A stretch of DNA of 64,000 nucleotides from Peptococcaceae bacterium BRH_c8a. Its GTDB lineage: Bacteria > Bacillota > Desulfotomaculia > Desulfotomaculales > Desulfallaceae. Location: assembly GCA_000961575.1 (NCBI GenBank), contig LADP01000013.1, positions 1 through 64,000 on the forward strand. Direction: 5' to 3'. The notes below the pieces were generated by a model. The model was not told the DNA's origin. It ran no database searches and saw nothing but the letters and a program-made list of their open reading frames with translations. Made by a program: the position numbers and the translations under genes. The first letter of the stretch is position 1. Each line of letters opens with the position of its first letter. Positions 24,449 through 32,081 of the stretch are shown here, piece after piece.

Positions 24449-25007
24449 ATATCACATATAGCTTTTCGGGACCGTGGACACCGATGGTGAGCACCCGCTC
24501 GATGTCCGCCGTTCGGCTGGGCCCAGATATAAAAGAGATATAGCCGGGCAGGCTGCTAGTATCTTTATTGGTATTAAATAAATCTATAGCATCACTTAAA
24601 TAATGCACCAGCCGTCCTGTTTGCACCAGTGCCACGTGAACCGGCGGCAGTGTGGAGACCAGCCGCTGTTCCGGGGCGGTGCTGTCCTGTACCAAAGTGC
24701 CGGTTTCAGCCACGGCAAGGTCAACCTCGGAGAGCCCCAGGTCCGCCTCTGGCGCGTAATTTCTTAAGTTGGTGGTGTGTACCGCCGCAGTTTGTGCCCC
24801 AGCGTTATTCAGGCAACTGTTGACCAGCGGTGAGGGAACTGCGACCAGTTTATTCACTGCCAGTTGGTTAATTATTTCCCTCAGTTTTTTGCCGGCGGCC
24901 GACGGGTCGGTAACCCGGTATACCAGAGCGGAAATAGCTTCAGCCTGTTCCTTGAACAGGGCATATAATCTATCCAGTTCATCATGGTCATGCAAATTCA
25001 AAAACAT
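24414..25007 (-). CDS. LutC-type LUD-domain protein
   Basis: 197 aa from the ATG at 25007, which AAAGGAG precedes closely; an ATG at 25109 gives a longer form without that support. The LUD domain shows LSEVDLAVAETGTLVQD and LPPVHVALVQTGRLV, then GPSRTADIERVLTIGVHGP, the normal LutC ending. It is the third subunit of the iron-sulfur lactate oxidation system and is cotranscribed with the lutB-like gene. No LutR-type regulator or lactate permease lies nearby. Confidence 0.85.
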   Translation of the reverse strand: MFLNLHDHDELDRLYALFKEQAEAISALVYRVTDPSAAGKKLREIINQLAVNKLVAVPSPLVNSCLNNAGAQTAAVHTTNLRNYAPEADLGLSEVDLAVAETGTLVQDSTAPEQRLVSTLPPVHVALVQTGRLVHYLSDAIDLFNTNKDTSSLPGYISFISGPSRTADIERVLTIGVHGPEKLYVIFVDRAGGACVE

Positions 25008-25102
25008 GCACTCCTTTGCGCAGTTACGCATGGTAGATAGCATTAATTGAAGCCATTCGACTATGGTGGCGGATTTCCTTGTTATATTCAACAATAAAAA
25101 AG

Positions 25103-25162
25103 CAGACAAGGGGACAGGGACCTGTCTGTTTAACGCCAGACAGGTCCCTGTCCCCTTGTCTG
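25103..25162. repeat. CAGACAAG palindromic element (CC type)
   Basis: Matched arms with GACCTG and CAGGTC, loop TTTAACGC. It lies between the divergent lutC-like and gerA-like genes, so it sits in their promoter region. The left flank TATTCAACAATAAAAAA resembles the sequence beside the peptide unit at 16625. Confidence 0.96.
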
Positions 25163-25297
25163 CTCAAAAACAGATAGAAACCCTTTGGCTATTTTAAAAT
25201 CATTTTGGATAACTTAAAAATACTTTATGCTTGGGACATTTGATAAATATCAGAGCAAAATTTTATTACCAAATTTAACTGGAAAGGGCTCAAATTA

Positions 25298-26491
25298 ATG
25301 AGATTTATAAGACCTAGAAAATTACTAGATAAAAAGAAACCGAAAGCGGATACTGAAAATATAGAGCATTCTACCGAGCCTATGCGTATTGAGCCCGAAA
25401 AAATACGGAGGAAAACGCCTATTGTCTCCACCAGCCCTTATGATAAGGAGCAAATTGTTCGTGGCCCCAAGGAGCGTTTCTCAGGCAACCTGGACCACAA
25501 TCTGAACCTGCTGATCGAAAGAACGGGTGACGCAAACCTTATCTTGGAGGAGTACCTAATGGGTACCCAGGCTAAAAAACGAGTAATAATAGCCTATCTT
25601 GAGAACGTCGCCAACCCGGGGATCGTCTCCGAAATAAAAACCAGACTAAGTAAAAACCGTACGAAACCAGTCCTGGACAGCAGTTACATAGAAAGGAATA
25701 TTGAAGATTCAAATCTTAGCCCCTTCCCGCAAGTAGAGACAACGCCTAACCCAACAGTCGCCGAATCCGCCCTATTACAAGGGCGAGTAGCAATTTTTGT
25801 TGATCAAAGCCCCGATGTTTTATTGGCACCCACCACATTTTTTGACTTGATGGACACTACTGAAGACGCTTTTAGACGGTGGCATGTGGCTTCCAGCTTT
25901 TTTAAGCTGGCCCGTTACATCTTGTTAGTCATTGCCGCTTCACTGCCGGGGTTTTATATTAGCTTGACCTCTTACAATCCTGAGTTAATTCCCACTCGTC
26001 TGGCTTTTATTATCGCAGGCAGCAGGGAAGGAACCCCTTTCCCGGTGTACTTTGAGGCCTTTTTCATGATGGGTGTGGTGGAGGCTGTAAGGATGGTCAT
26101 AATTAGATTACCTACCGCATTAGGTTCAACCATTGCTCTTTTTGCCGGTTTATTACTAGCCGGCGCCGGTATTTCCATTAATATCATCGGTGTGCCCATT
26201 ACTATGGTGGTGACCCTGACGATTATTGCTTCCTTTGGAATCCCCAATAATGACTTAAGGGGGGCCATCCGGATTATTCAGTTTGGCACGATGATTATGT
26301 CTGCAATTTTAGGTGTTTTAGGTTTTGCCATTTCTTTCTTTTACCTTACCGCTCACCTGGTAAATTTGAAATCCTTCGGCATCCCTTATATGACCCCTCT
26401 GGCCCCGATGGAAGGCAGTGGTTGGGAGCATACTGTTCTGCGGGGAAACACTAAGGAAATGCCCCGGGATGAGAGTTATAAACCAAGCTAA
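25298..26491 (+). CDS. GerA-type spore germination receptor subunit
   Basis: 397 aa, about 100 shorter than the usual GerAA/GerKA; the soluble N-terminal domain is compact (hydrophilic to about residue 190, with LNLLIERTGDANLILEEYL near 69-87). Four or five membrane helices follow, with the family segment LIPTRLAFIIAGSREGTPFP near 231-250 and SFGIPNNDLRGAIRIIQFG near 310-328. It sits in the spore inner membrane and, with the next two genes, should sense germinants. GGAAAGG precedes the ATG. Confidence 0.85.
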   Translation: MRFIRPRKLLDKKKPKADTENIEHSTEPMRIEPEKIRRKTPIVSTSPYDKEQIVRGPKERFSGNLDHNLNLLIERTGDANLILEEYLMGTQAKKRVIIAYLENVANPGIVSEIKTRLSKNRTKPVLDSSYIERNIEDSNLSPFPQVETTPNPTVAESALLQGRVAIFVDQSPDVLLAPTTFFDLMDTTEDAFRRWHVASSFFKLARYILLVIAASLPGFYISLTSYNPELIPTRLAFIIAGSREGTPFPVYFEAFFMMGVVEAVRMVIIRLPTALGSTIALFAGLLLAGAGISINIIGVPITMVVTLTIIASFGIPNNDLRGAIRIIQFGTMIMSAILGVLGFAISFFYLTAHLVNLKSFGIPYMTPLAPMEGSGWEHTVLRGNTKEMPRDESYKPS

Positions 26492-26507
26492 TTAATGAGG
26501 TACGAAA

Positions 26508-27629
26508 ATGAAAAAAGACATTAAATCGATGATACAGGATAAAATTGACCCCAGGGTTTTGACCGTAGCTTTAGTCATGGCCATTATTGAGTTCGAGATT
26601 CTTTTCTTTACCAAAAGGCTGGTGAATATAGCGGGACAGGACGCCTGGATGTCTATTATCCTAGGCGGTATTATTTTACTTTTTACCACCTACTTTCTTG
26701 TTACCTTAGCCCTGCGCTTTCCCAGGGAGAATTTCTTTCAATATTTACCGACAGTTTGGGGTAAACCCCTGGGCATCCTAATCACCCTGGGGTACCTTGT
26801 TTTTTGGTTTGTCTTTAGCGTTTTATTGCTTGAGGAATTCAGTTATGCTACTAAAACTTTATTTCTAAGGGAAACGCCCGTACTGGTACCTATGCTGGCT
26901 CTTTTACTAGCGGTAATACCTATCGCGGCTTATGGACTGATCTCGGTAATCAGGAGTTTTCAACTGCTTTTTCCTTTCCTGATGGTACTACTGATTCTTG
27001 CCATTATATTGGGTTTGTCAAAAGTTGAACTATCAAAATTTTTACCACTAATGGAAAATGGGCCGGTACCGGTTCTAAAAGGCGCGATATACTTTTTGGG
27101 AGTGCCGCAGGGACTCATAGGCATCATTCTATTTTTGACCCCTTTTCTTAGTAAGCCTGATAAAGCTCTCCTTCCGGCAATCTCCGGAATATCTATAATT
27201 ATCTGCACAGTTTTTTTCTTCATGGCTACGTCCATCGGGGTTTTAGGTGTCGACTATGTTAAGATTGCAGTCTGGCCGGGCATTGATACTTTAGGTTCTA
27301 TTCAGTTTCCCGGCTTCCCTGTGGAGAGATATGAATTATGGCTTACCCTGCCCTGGTTAATCGGGGTTTTTACAACTACCACTTTAATGTTGTACCTTAT
27401 TAGTAATGGATTAATCCAGGTATTTAACTTTGACCTTAAATATCGCAAAATCGCTGCATATTTAATTGCTGCTCTTCTAATTGCGGTTACCTACGTCTTA
27501 CCGAATTATGCTTATACGTTAAAATTCCGTGAATATATTACTATCCTCGGTCTGAGTTTTCTGCATCTAATTCCGTGGTTAACCTTAATCATTGCCCTCC
27601 TTAGGGGAAAAAGGGGGCAGTATTCATGA
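26508..27629 (+). CDS. GerB-type endospore germination permease
   Basis: 373 aa with ten likely membrane helices, the APC-superfamily fold of GerAB/GerKB. The start DPRVLTVALVMAIIEFEILF and the phrase AIYFLGVPQGLIGIILFLTP near 190-209 are characteristic. It should bind the germinant or conduct ions in the inner spore membrane. Start 16 bp after the gerA-like stop, with a modest TGAGG site; its end overlaps the next gene by 4 bp. Confidence 0.88.
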   Translation: MKKDIKSMIQDKIDPRVLTVALVMAIIEFEILFFTKRLVNIAGQDAWMSIILGGIILLFTTYFLVTLALRFPRENFFQYLPTVWGKPLGILITLGYLVFWFVFSVLLLEEFSYATKTLFLRETPVLVPMLALLLAVIPIAAYGLISVIRSFQLLFPFLMVLLILAIILGLSKVELSKFLPLMENGPVPVLKGAIYFLGVPQGLIGIILFLTPFLSKPDKALLPAISGISIIICTVFFFMATSIGVLGVDYVKIAVWPGIDTLGSIQFPGFPVERYELWLTLPWLIGVFTTTTLMLYLISNGLIQVFNFDLKYRKIAAYLIAALLIAVTYVLPNYAYTLKFREYITILGLSFLHLIPWLTLIIALLRGKRGQYS

Positions 27630-28747
27630 ACAAAAACAAAGCCTTAGGATTAATAATCATATTATTACTTTTATCCACGGGTTGTTGGGATGCTCAGGAT
27701 ATTAGCCAAAGGGCTTTTGTCAATGCTGTCGTTGTAGATGCCTTGGACGATAACTCTGAAAACAAATACAAGATAACCCTGGAAATAATCAAGCCCGAAA
27801 CCATTATTAGACGGGACACCCGGGATGAAGCCACTATCATCCATACCGCAGAAGCTAAAAGTATTGCCGATGCCGTGGAGCAAATACAGTCTAGAATCTC
27901 CCGGCCTATAAGCTTCGGCCATATTCGGCTTGTACTCATGGGGGAAGAGGTATCCCGCAGGGAAAGCATCATGAACACCCTGGATTATTTCATCAGACAC
28001 CCTGATATTGCGGTACGGTTTAGAATAGCCTTTGTCCAGGGGGCAGAGGCTCGTGAAGTCCTATACGCGAAACCAAGTTTTGAAAGGTTCATGACTGCGG
28101 AACTGGTGGCCATGACAGAATTGGAACCCGAGTTAGCTACCTTAAGGACAGCCCCCTTTAACGAATTTATTGGCAACTTACTTGGAAATAAAGGAACGGA
28201 ACTGGCACCTAGAGTGTTAATTCAAGGGAAAGATGAGCCTGTAATTAGAAACGGCGGGGCTGTTCTGAAGAACTGGAAACTTGCCGGGTGGCTTTCGGCT
28301 GAGGAAACCCAGGGAGCAAATTGGCTCATAGGGGATGCCAACGCCGTAGTAGTTGCGCAAGAGGATAATGAATCCTACACGTATAAAGTAGATAAACAGT
28401 CTGCTAAGATTATTCCCTACACTAAAGATGGTGAGTTAGCCTTTAGGGTTGAAGTAAAAACCGACGGCATCTTGAGACAAAAGAACAATAGTAAACTTGA
28501 TGTCTCCCAACCGGAAAACCTGGCCAAAATTGAAAAACTGTTCTCCCGAACCATTAATAACCAGGTGAGCACCGCCATCGAATCGGCCCAGGTAAACTTT
28601 AAGGCTGATTACCTAGGGTTTGGACAGGCCTTAAGACGCAAAGATCCCGCACTATTTAAGACCCTTAATTGGGATCAGGTTTTCCCCACTGTTCCGGTCG
28701 AAGTGAAAGTGAAAGCCCGTATAACAAGATTTGGAATGACGACGTAA
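27626..28747 (+). CDS. GerC-type spore germination lipoprotein
   Basis: 373 aa. Signal peptide with lipobox LSTGC at about 16-20, directly followed by WDAQDISQRAFVNAVVVD, the standard Ger(x)C start. It would be lipid-anchored outside the inner spore membrane as the third part of the receptor. ATGA overlap with the gerB-like gene shows translational coupling. The palindromic element begins 2 bp after the stop. Confidence 0.9.
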   Translation: MNKNKALGLIIILLLLSTGCWDAQDISQRAFVNAVVVDALDDNSENKYKITLEIIKPETIIRRDTRDEATIIHTAEAKSIADAVEQIQSRISRPISFGHIRLVLMGEEVSRRESIMNTLDYFIRHPDIAVRFRIAFVQGAEAREVLYAKPSFERFMTAELVAMTELEPELATLRTAPFNEFIGNLLGNKGTELAPRVLIQGKDEPVIRNGGAVLKNWKLAGWLSAEETQGANWLIGDANAVVVAQEDNESYTYKVDKQSAKIIPYTKDGELAFRVEVKTDGILRQKNNSKLDVSQPENLAKIEKLFSRTINNQVSTAIESAQVNFKADYLGFGQALRRKDPALFKTLNWDQVFPTVPVEVKVKARITRFGMTT

Positions 28748-28749
28748 AA

Positions 28750-28819
28750 CAGACAAGGGGACAGGGACCTGTCTGGCGTTAACCAGACAGGTCCCTGTCC
28801 CCTTGTCTGCCCTTGTCTG
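28750..28819. repeat. CAGACAAG palindromic element (CC type) with an extra unit
   Basis: Core 28750-28809 with GACCTG and CAGGTC, loop GCGTTAAC; an extra CCCTTGTCTG follows. It fills the gap between two convergent genes, 2 bp from the gerC-like stop and 4 bp from the guaA-like stop. Confidence 0.96.
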
Positions 28820-28823
28820 CTTG

Positions 28824-30131
28824 TTACTCCCACTCAATTGTGGCACAGGGCTTGGGACTTAAGTCATAGCAAACCCGGTTTACATTGAGAACCTCTGTTA
28901 AAATTCGATCTGTAATTCTCATAAGAACAGGCCAATCAATTTGTTCGATGCTGGCAGTCATGGCATCAATGGTGTTTATGGCCCGAATAATAACAGGGTA
29001 TTCAAAACTCCGGGCATGATTTTTTACACCAACAGACTTAAAGTCGGGGACAACGGTAAAATATTGCCATACTTTTTTATCCAAACCGGCCCTGGCAAAC
29101 TCTTCCCGTAAAATAACATCGGATTCCCTTACGGCTTCCAGGCGTTCTTTGGTAATCGCACCGAGGCAGCGCACGCCAAGTCCGGGTCCGGGGAACGGCT
29201 GTCTGTAAACCATTGCTTCCGGCAGGCCCAGCTCAATGCCGCAAGCTCTGACCTCGTCCTTAAAGAGATGGTAAAGAGGTTCTACCAGGGAAAATTTAAG
29301 ATCATCAGGCAAACCGCCCACGTTATGATGAGATTTAACAGCGCTGGCCGTCTTAGTGCCGCTTTCTACGATATCAGGATAGATGGTTCCCTGGGCGAGA
29401 AATTTGATGTCTTCCAGTTTTCGTGCTTCTTCTTCAAATACGCGAATAAACTCAGCGCCGATAATTTTTCTCTTTTTCTCGGGATCAGATACGTTTGCCA
29501 GTTTTTTCAGGAAACGTTCACCGGCGTCAACGTAGATAAGGTTGGCGTCCATTTGATTCTTAAATACTTCAATGACGGTTTCCGATTCACTCTTGCGCAT
29601 TAGGCCATGATTGACGTGCACGCATACCAGCTGTTTCCCTATGGCCTTGATGAGCAATGCCGCAACCACCGAGCTGTCCACCCCACCGGATAAGGCGAGT
29701 AAAACCTTTTTATCATCAACCTGTTTTTTGATCAGTTCAACTTGATCTTCAATGAAATTTTTCATATTCCAGTTAGGTTCTGCATGGCAGGTATTAAATA
29801 TGAAATCTTTTAAAACCGCTTTGATTTCTTCTTCCGTTTCCGGCCAACTTTCTCTTTTATTTGCACACTGCACCGACTCATGCTCAACCACCATTACGGG
29901 ATAACCGGCTTCGTAGATATTATGGTTGACATCTATTGTTACTCCGTCGCTCAGAACGTTTTTGCCCCCGTTGATGATAATGCCCTTTAGGTTCGGCAAT
30001 TGGGAAAGTTTATCCCGTGAGATATCATGGGGATGAATTTCACTATATACACCAAGGTCACGAATTGCCCTGGCAATGGCCGTATTTTTCGGGCTTCCCA
30101 GATCTAAAATGACAATCATATCCTGTTTCAT
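28824..30131 (-). CDS. guaA: GMP synthase-like protein with degenerate glutaminase domain
   Basis: 435 aa against the normal 510-525. The ATP-pyrophosphatase domain is complete (LLALSGGVDSSVVAALL near 144-160, PDIVESGTKTASAVKSHHNV), and so is the dimerisation domain to the usual CATIEWE end. The N-terminal amidotransferase domain keeps its first 80 residues but the nucleophile motif GICYGMQ is replaced by PVMVVEHES, and the following 80 or so residues with the His and Glu are missing. It could therefore use free ammonia or a separate glutaminase to make GMP from XMP, or have another role. AGGAGG precedes the ATG. Confidence 0.85.
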   Translation of the reverse strand: MKQDMIVILDLGSPKNTAIARAIRDLGVYSEIHPHDISRDKLSQLPNLKGIIINGGKNVLSDGVTIDVNHNIYEAGYPVMVVEHESVQCANKRESWPETEEEIKAVLKDFIFNTCHAEPNWNMKNFIEDQVELIKKQVDDKKVLLALSGGVDSSVVAALLIKAIGKQLVCVHVNHGLMRKSESETVIEVFKNQMDANLIYVDAGERFLKKLANVSDPEKKRKIIGAEFIRVFEEEARKLEDIKFLAQGTIYPDIVESGTKTASAVKSHHNVGGLPDDLKFSLVEPLYHLFKDEVRACGIELGLPEAMVYRQPFPGPGLGVRCLGAITKERLEAVRESDVILREEFARAGLDKKVWQYFTVVPDFKSVGVKNHARSFEYPVIIRAINTIDAMTASIEQIDWPVLMRITDRILTEVLNVNRVCYDLSPKPCATIEWE

Positions 30132-30190
30132 CTTGTCCTCCTAATAATGTTATCAAAGCTATTTTTTGATCATAGCAAAAAAGTAATGAG

Positions 30191-30250
30191 CAGACAAGGG
30201 GACAGGGACTTGTCTGGCGTTAACCAGACAAGTCCCTGTCCCCTTGTCTG
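30191..30250. repeat. CAGACAAG palindromic element (TT type)
   Basis: Matched arms, loop GCGTTAAC, between the divergent guaA-like and metallophosphoesterase genes. Confidence 0.96.
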
Positions 30251-30359
30251 CTCCGTGTCCCTAGGCAGGGAATTTGACGTTAAAACAGGAAAGAATAAGC
30301 AAGTCCTAAAGATAAATGATATCCTAAAGGTTTTAAAAATTACTTTAGGTTGGTGCGTA

Positions 30360-31202
30360 ATGAAAAAATGGCTTGTGTTTTTCTCTTTGATAGTCATAAC
30401 CCTAAGTTTATCAGCCAAGATTTATTTTGATACAAATGTTTTTAAAGTAAATAAAGTTCAGTTTTACAGTAACAAATTACCAGAGGGATCCGAATTTACA
30501 GTTTTGCAAATCAGTGACTTGCATAATAAAGTTTTTGGAGATAACAATGAGCAATTGGTTAACACCGTGGAAAAATTAAATGCCGATATTATTGTTATAA
30601 CAGGTGACCTCGTAGATGAAAGTACCGATAATTTTAAAAATGTTTTTTCCCTCATGGAGAGAATAACGGCCATTAATAATAATGTCTTTTTTGTATCTGG
30701 TAACCATGAGTGGGGAAACGCTTATACCGTGGAGTTTTTAAACGGTCTCCGCGAGCGAAATGTGACAATCTTAAACAACAGAAACATAAAAATCATGGAA
30801 AACAATATAACACTTAATTTAGTTGGGGTTGACGATGTCTCAAGAAATCATGAAAATTCCCCCCAAGCATTCAATAGCGTTTACCAAGACCAATATACCA
30901 TACTGCTTTCTCATTCGCCCGGCATCACGGAAAAATACCATGACCTACGGGCAGACCTGATTTTAAGCGGGCATACTCATGGGGGGCAAGTGAGAATCCC
31001 ATATATCGGTGCATTGGTGGCCCCTAACCAAGGCTTCTTCCCCCAGTTGGATAAAGGAACATACCAAATTGGTCCGAACCAATATCTTTATATTGACAGC
31101 GGCCTTGGTACGAGTATTGCTCCGATACGATTTTTAAATCAAAGTCAGCTAAGTTTAATAAAGATTAAAAACAGACAAGGGGACAGGGACTTGTCTGTTT
31201 AG
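30360..31202 (+). CDS. Membrane-anchored metallophosphoesterase
   Basis: 280 aa from the ATG at 30360; a longer frame from 30147 only reads through the palindromic element. One membrane helix at 4-21, then the calcineurin-like metal motifs DLHNK, GDLVDE, GNHEWG, LSHSPG and GHTHGGQ, a complete two-metal site facing outside. It resembles the YkuE-like phosphodiesterases. The tail NRQGDRDLSV comes from the palindromic element that overlaps the stop. A deleted duplicate lies at 16857. Substrate unknown. Confidence 0.88.
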   Translation: MKKWLVFFSLIVITLSLSAKIYFDTNVFKVNKVQFYSNKLPEGSEFTVLQISDLHNKVFGDNNEQLVNTVEKLNADIIVITGDLVDESTDNFKNVFSLMERITAINNNVFFVSGNHEWGNAYTVEFLNGLRERNVTILNNRNIKIMENNITLNLVGVDDVSRNHENSPQAFNSVYQDQYTILLSHSPGITEKYHDLRADLILSGHTHGGQVRIPYIGALVAPNQGFFPQLDKGTYQIGPNQYLYIDSGLGTSIAPIRFLNQSQLSLIKIKNRQGDRDLSV

Positions 31203-31236
31203 CACAGCAGCAGACAAGTCCCTGTCCCCTTGTCTG
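31172..31236. repeat. CAGACAAG palindromic element (TT type) overlapping a gene end
   Basis: Matched arms, loop TTTAGCACAGCAG. The left arm encodes the last nine residues of the metallophosphoesterase, and the stop TAG lies in the loop. The right arm ends 16 bp before the Imm5-like start. Confidence 0.96.
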
Positions 31237-31252
31237 TTTGGAGGGATGAAAT

Positions 31253-31780
31253 ATGCCAAAAACACGAAAGATGCTAAGCGATTGGAAAGCGCCGTATATT
31301 CATTCGCTTATGAAATTGATTGAAACGCAGAGTAAGTCAACTCTTGCACATTGGGCAGTAGATTATTCCGAGAGAGTTTTATTACCGCTGTGGGACAAGC
31401 ACTACCCAGATGACTTGCGTCTGCATAATGCACTGAATGCCGCTCGGGAGTGGTTATCAGGAGCAATCAAACTGCCACAGGCGAAATCGGTAATCCTCGA
31501 GTGCCATGCGGCCGCCCGTGCAGCCGACGGAAATCCTGTTGCGCAAGCCGCGGCAAGGGCTATTGGTCAATGTGCATCGACCATCCATTCGGCAAGGCAC
31601 TGCATCGGGCTTGCTTTTTATGGAGCGCTAGCGGTCGCTTATGACCGACTCGGGACTGACGCACCGTGGGGACAAATCGAGCATTGCGCCGCAAAAGAGT
31701 GCGGTCGAATGGAAGCCGCCCTTCGTGCCGTTGCCGTGGAGAACGAACCGAACCCGGCAAAAATCGATTGGAAATGCTGA
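31253..31780 (+). CDS. Imm5-like putative immunity protein
   Basis: 175 aa, all-helical. I recognise the general look of the Imm5-type fold: HWAVDYSERVLLPLWDKHYP near 31-50, ARAADGNPVAQAAARAIGQC near 85-104, then the conserved STIHSARHCIGLAFYGALAVAY. Such proteins are annotated as immunity proteins of polymorphic toxin systems, but no toxin is nearby and the ending ENEPNPAKIDWKC is the part duplicated at 34156. GGAGGG precedes the ATG. Cytoplasmic. The function is only inferred. Confidence 0.65.
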   Translation: MPKTRKMLSDWKAPYIHSLMKLIETQSKSTLAHWAVDYSERVLLPLWDKHYPDDLRLHNALNAAREWLSGAIKLPQAKSVILECHAAARAADGNPVAQAAARAIGQCASTIHSARHCIGLAFYGALAVAYDRLGTDAPWGQIEHCAAKECGRMEAALRAVAVENEPNPAKIDWKC

Positions 31781-31815
31781 TTATGACCCATCGGAGGTAG
31801 GATATTTCAAAATCA

Positions 31816-32037
31816 TTGATAACAGGTGAAGGTGTTATTTACAAATATACAAAAGAAGAATTGATAGATGCACTGCGGCCGGTATCTTCAATTATCAGCA
31901 AATGTGAAAAAGCACAGCAAAAATATGCGGAGGGAACCGCTAATCATACCCGCTTCAAGAACATAATAAAAGCAATGTATATTTCAAAATCATTAATAAC
32001 AGAGCAGACAAGGGGACAGGGACTTGTCTGGCGTTAA
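31816..32037 (+). pseudogene. Fragment of an ISKCEK-domain protein
   Basis: One copy of a 50-residue domain (YTKEELIDALRPVSSIISKC then EKAQQKYAEGTANHTRFK and IKAMYISKSLIT), the same as the two domains of the gene at 34273. The sequence just upstream (TTTCAAAATCATTGATAAC) is the end of a preceding domain, so it was cut from a longer tandem gene. A TTG at 31816 could start it. The end (EQTRGQGLVWR) is coded by the palindromic element. Confidence 0.6.
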
Positions 32038-32077
32038 CCAGACAAGTCCCTGTCCCCTTGTCTGCTCCCCTTGTCTG
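32005..32077. repeat. CAGACAAG palindromic element (TT type) with an extra unit
   Basis: Core 32005-32064, loop GCGTTAAC, extra CTCCCCTTGTCTG after it. It overlaps the end of the ISKCEK fragment and stops 4 bp short of the sigma-factor stop codon. Confidence 0.96.
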
Positions 32078-32081
32078 AACA

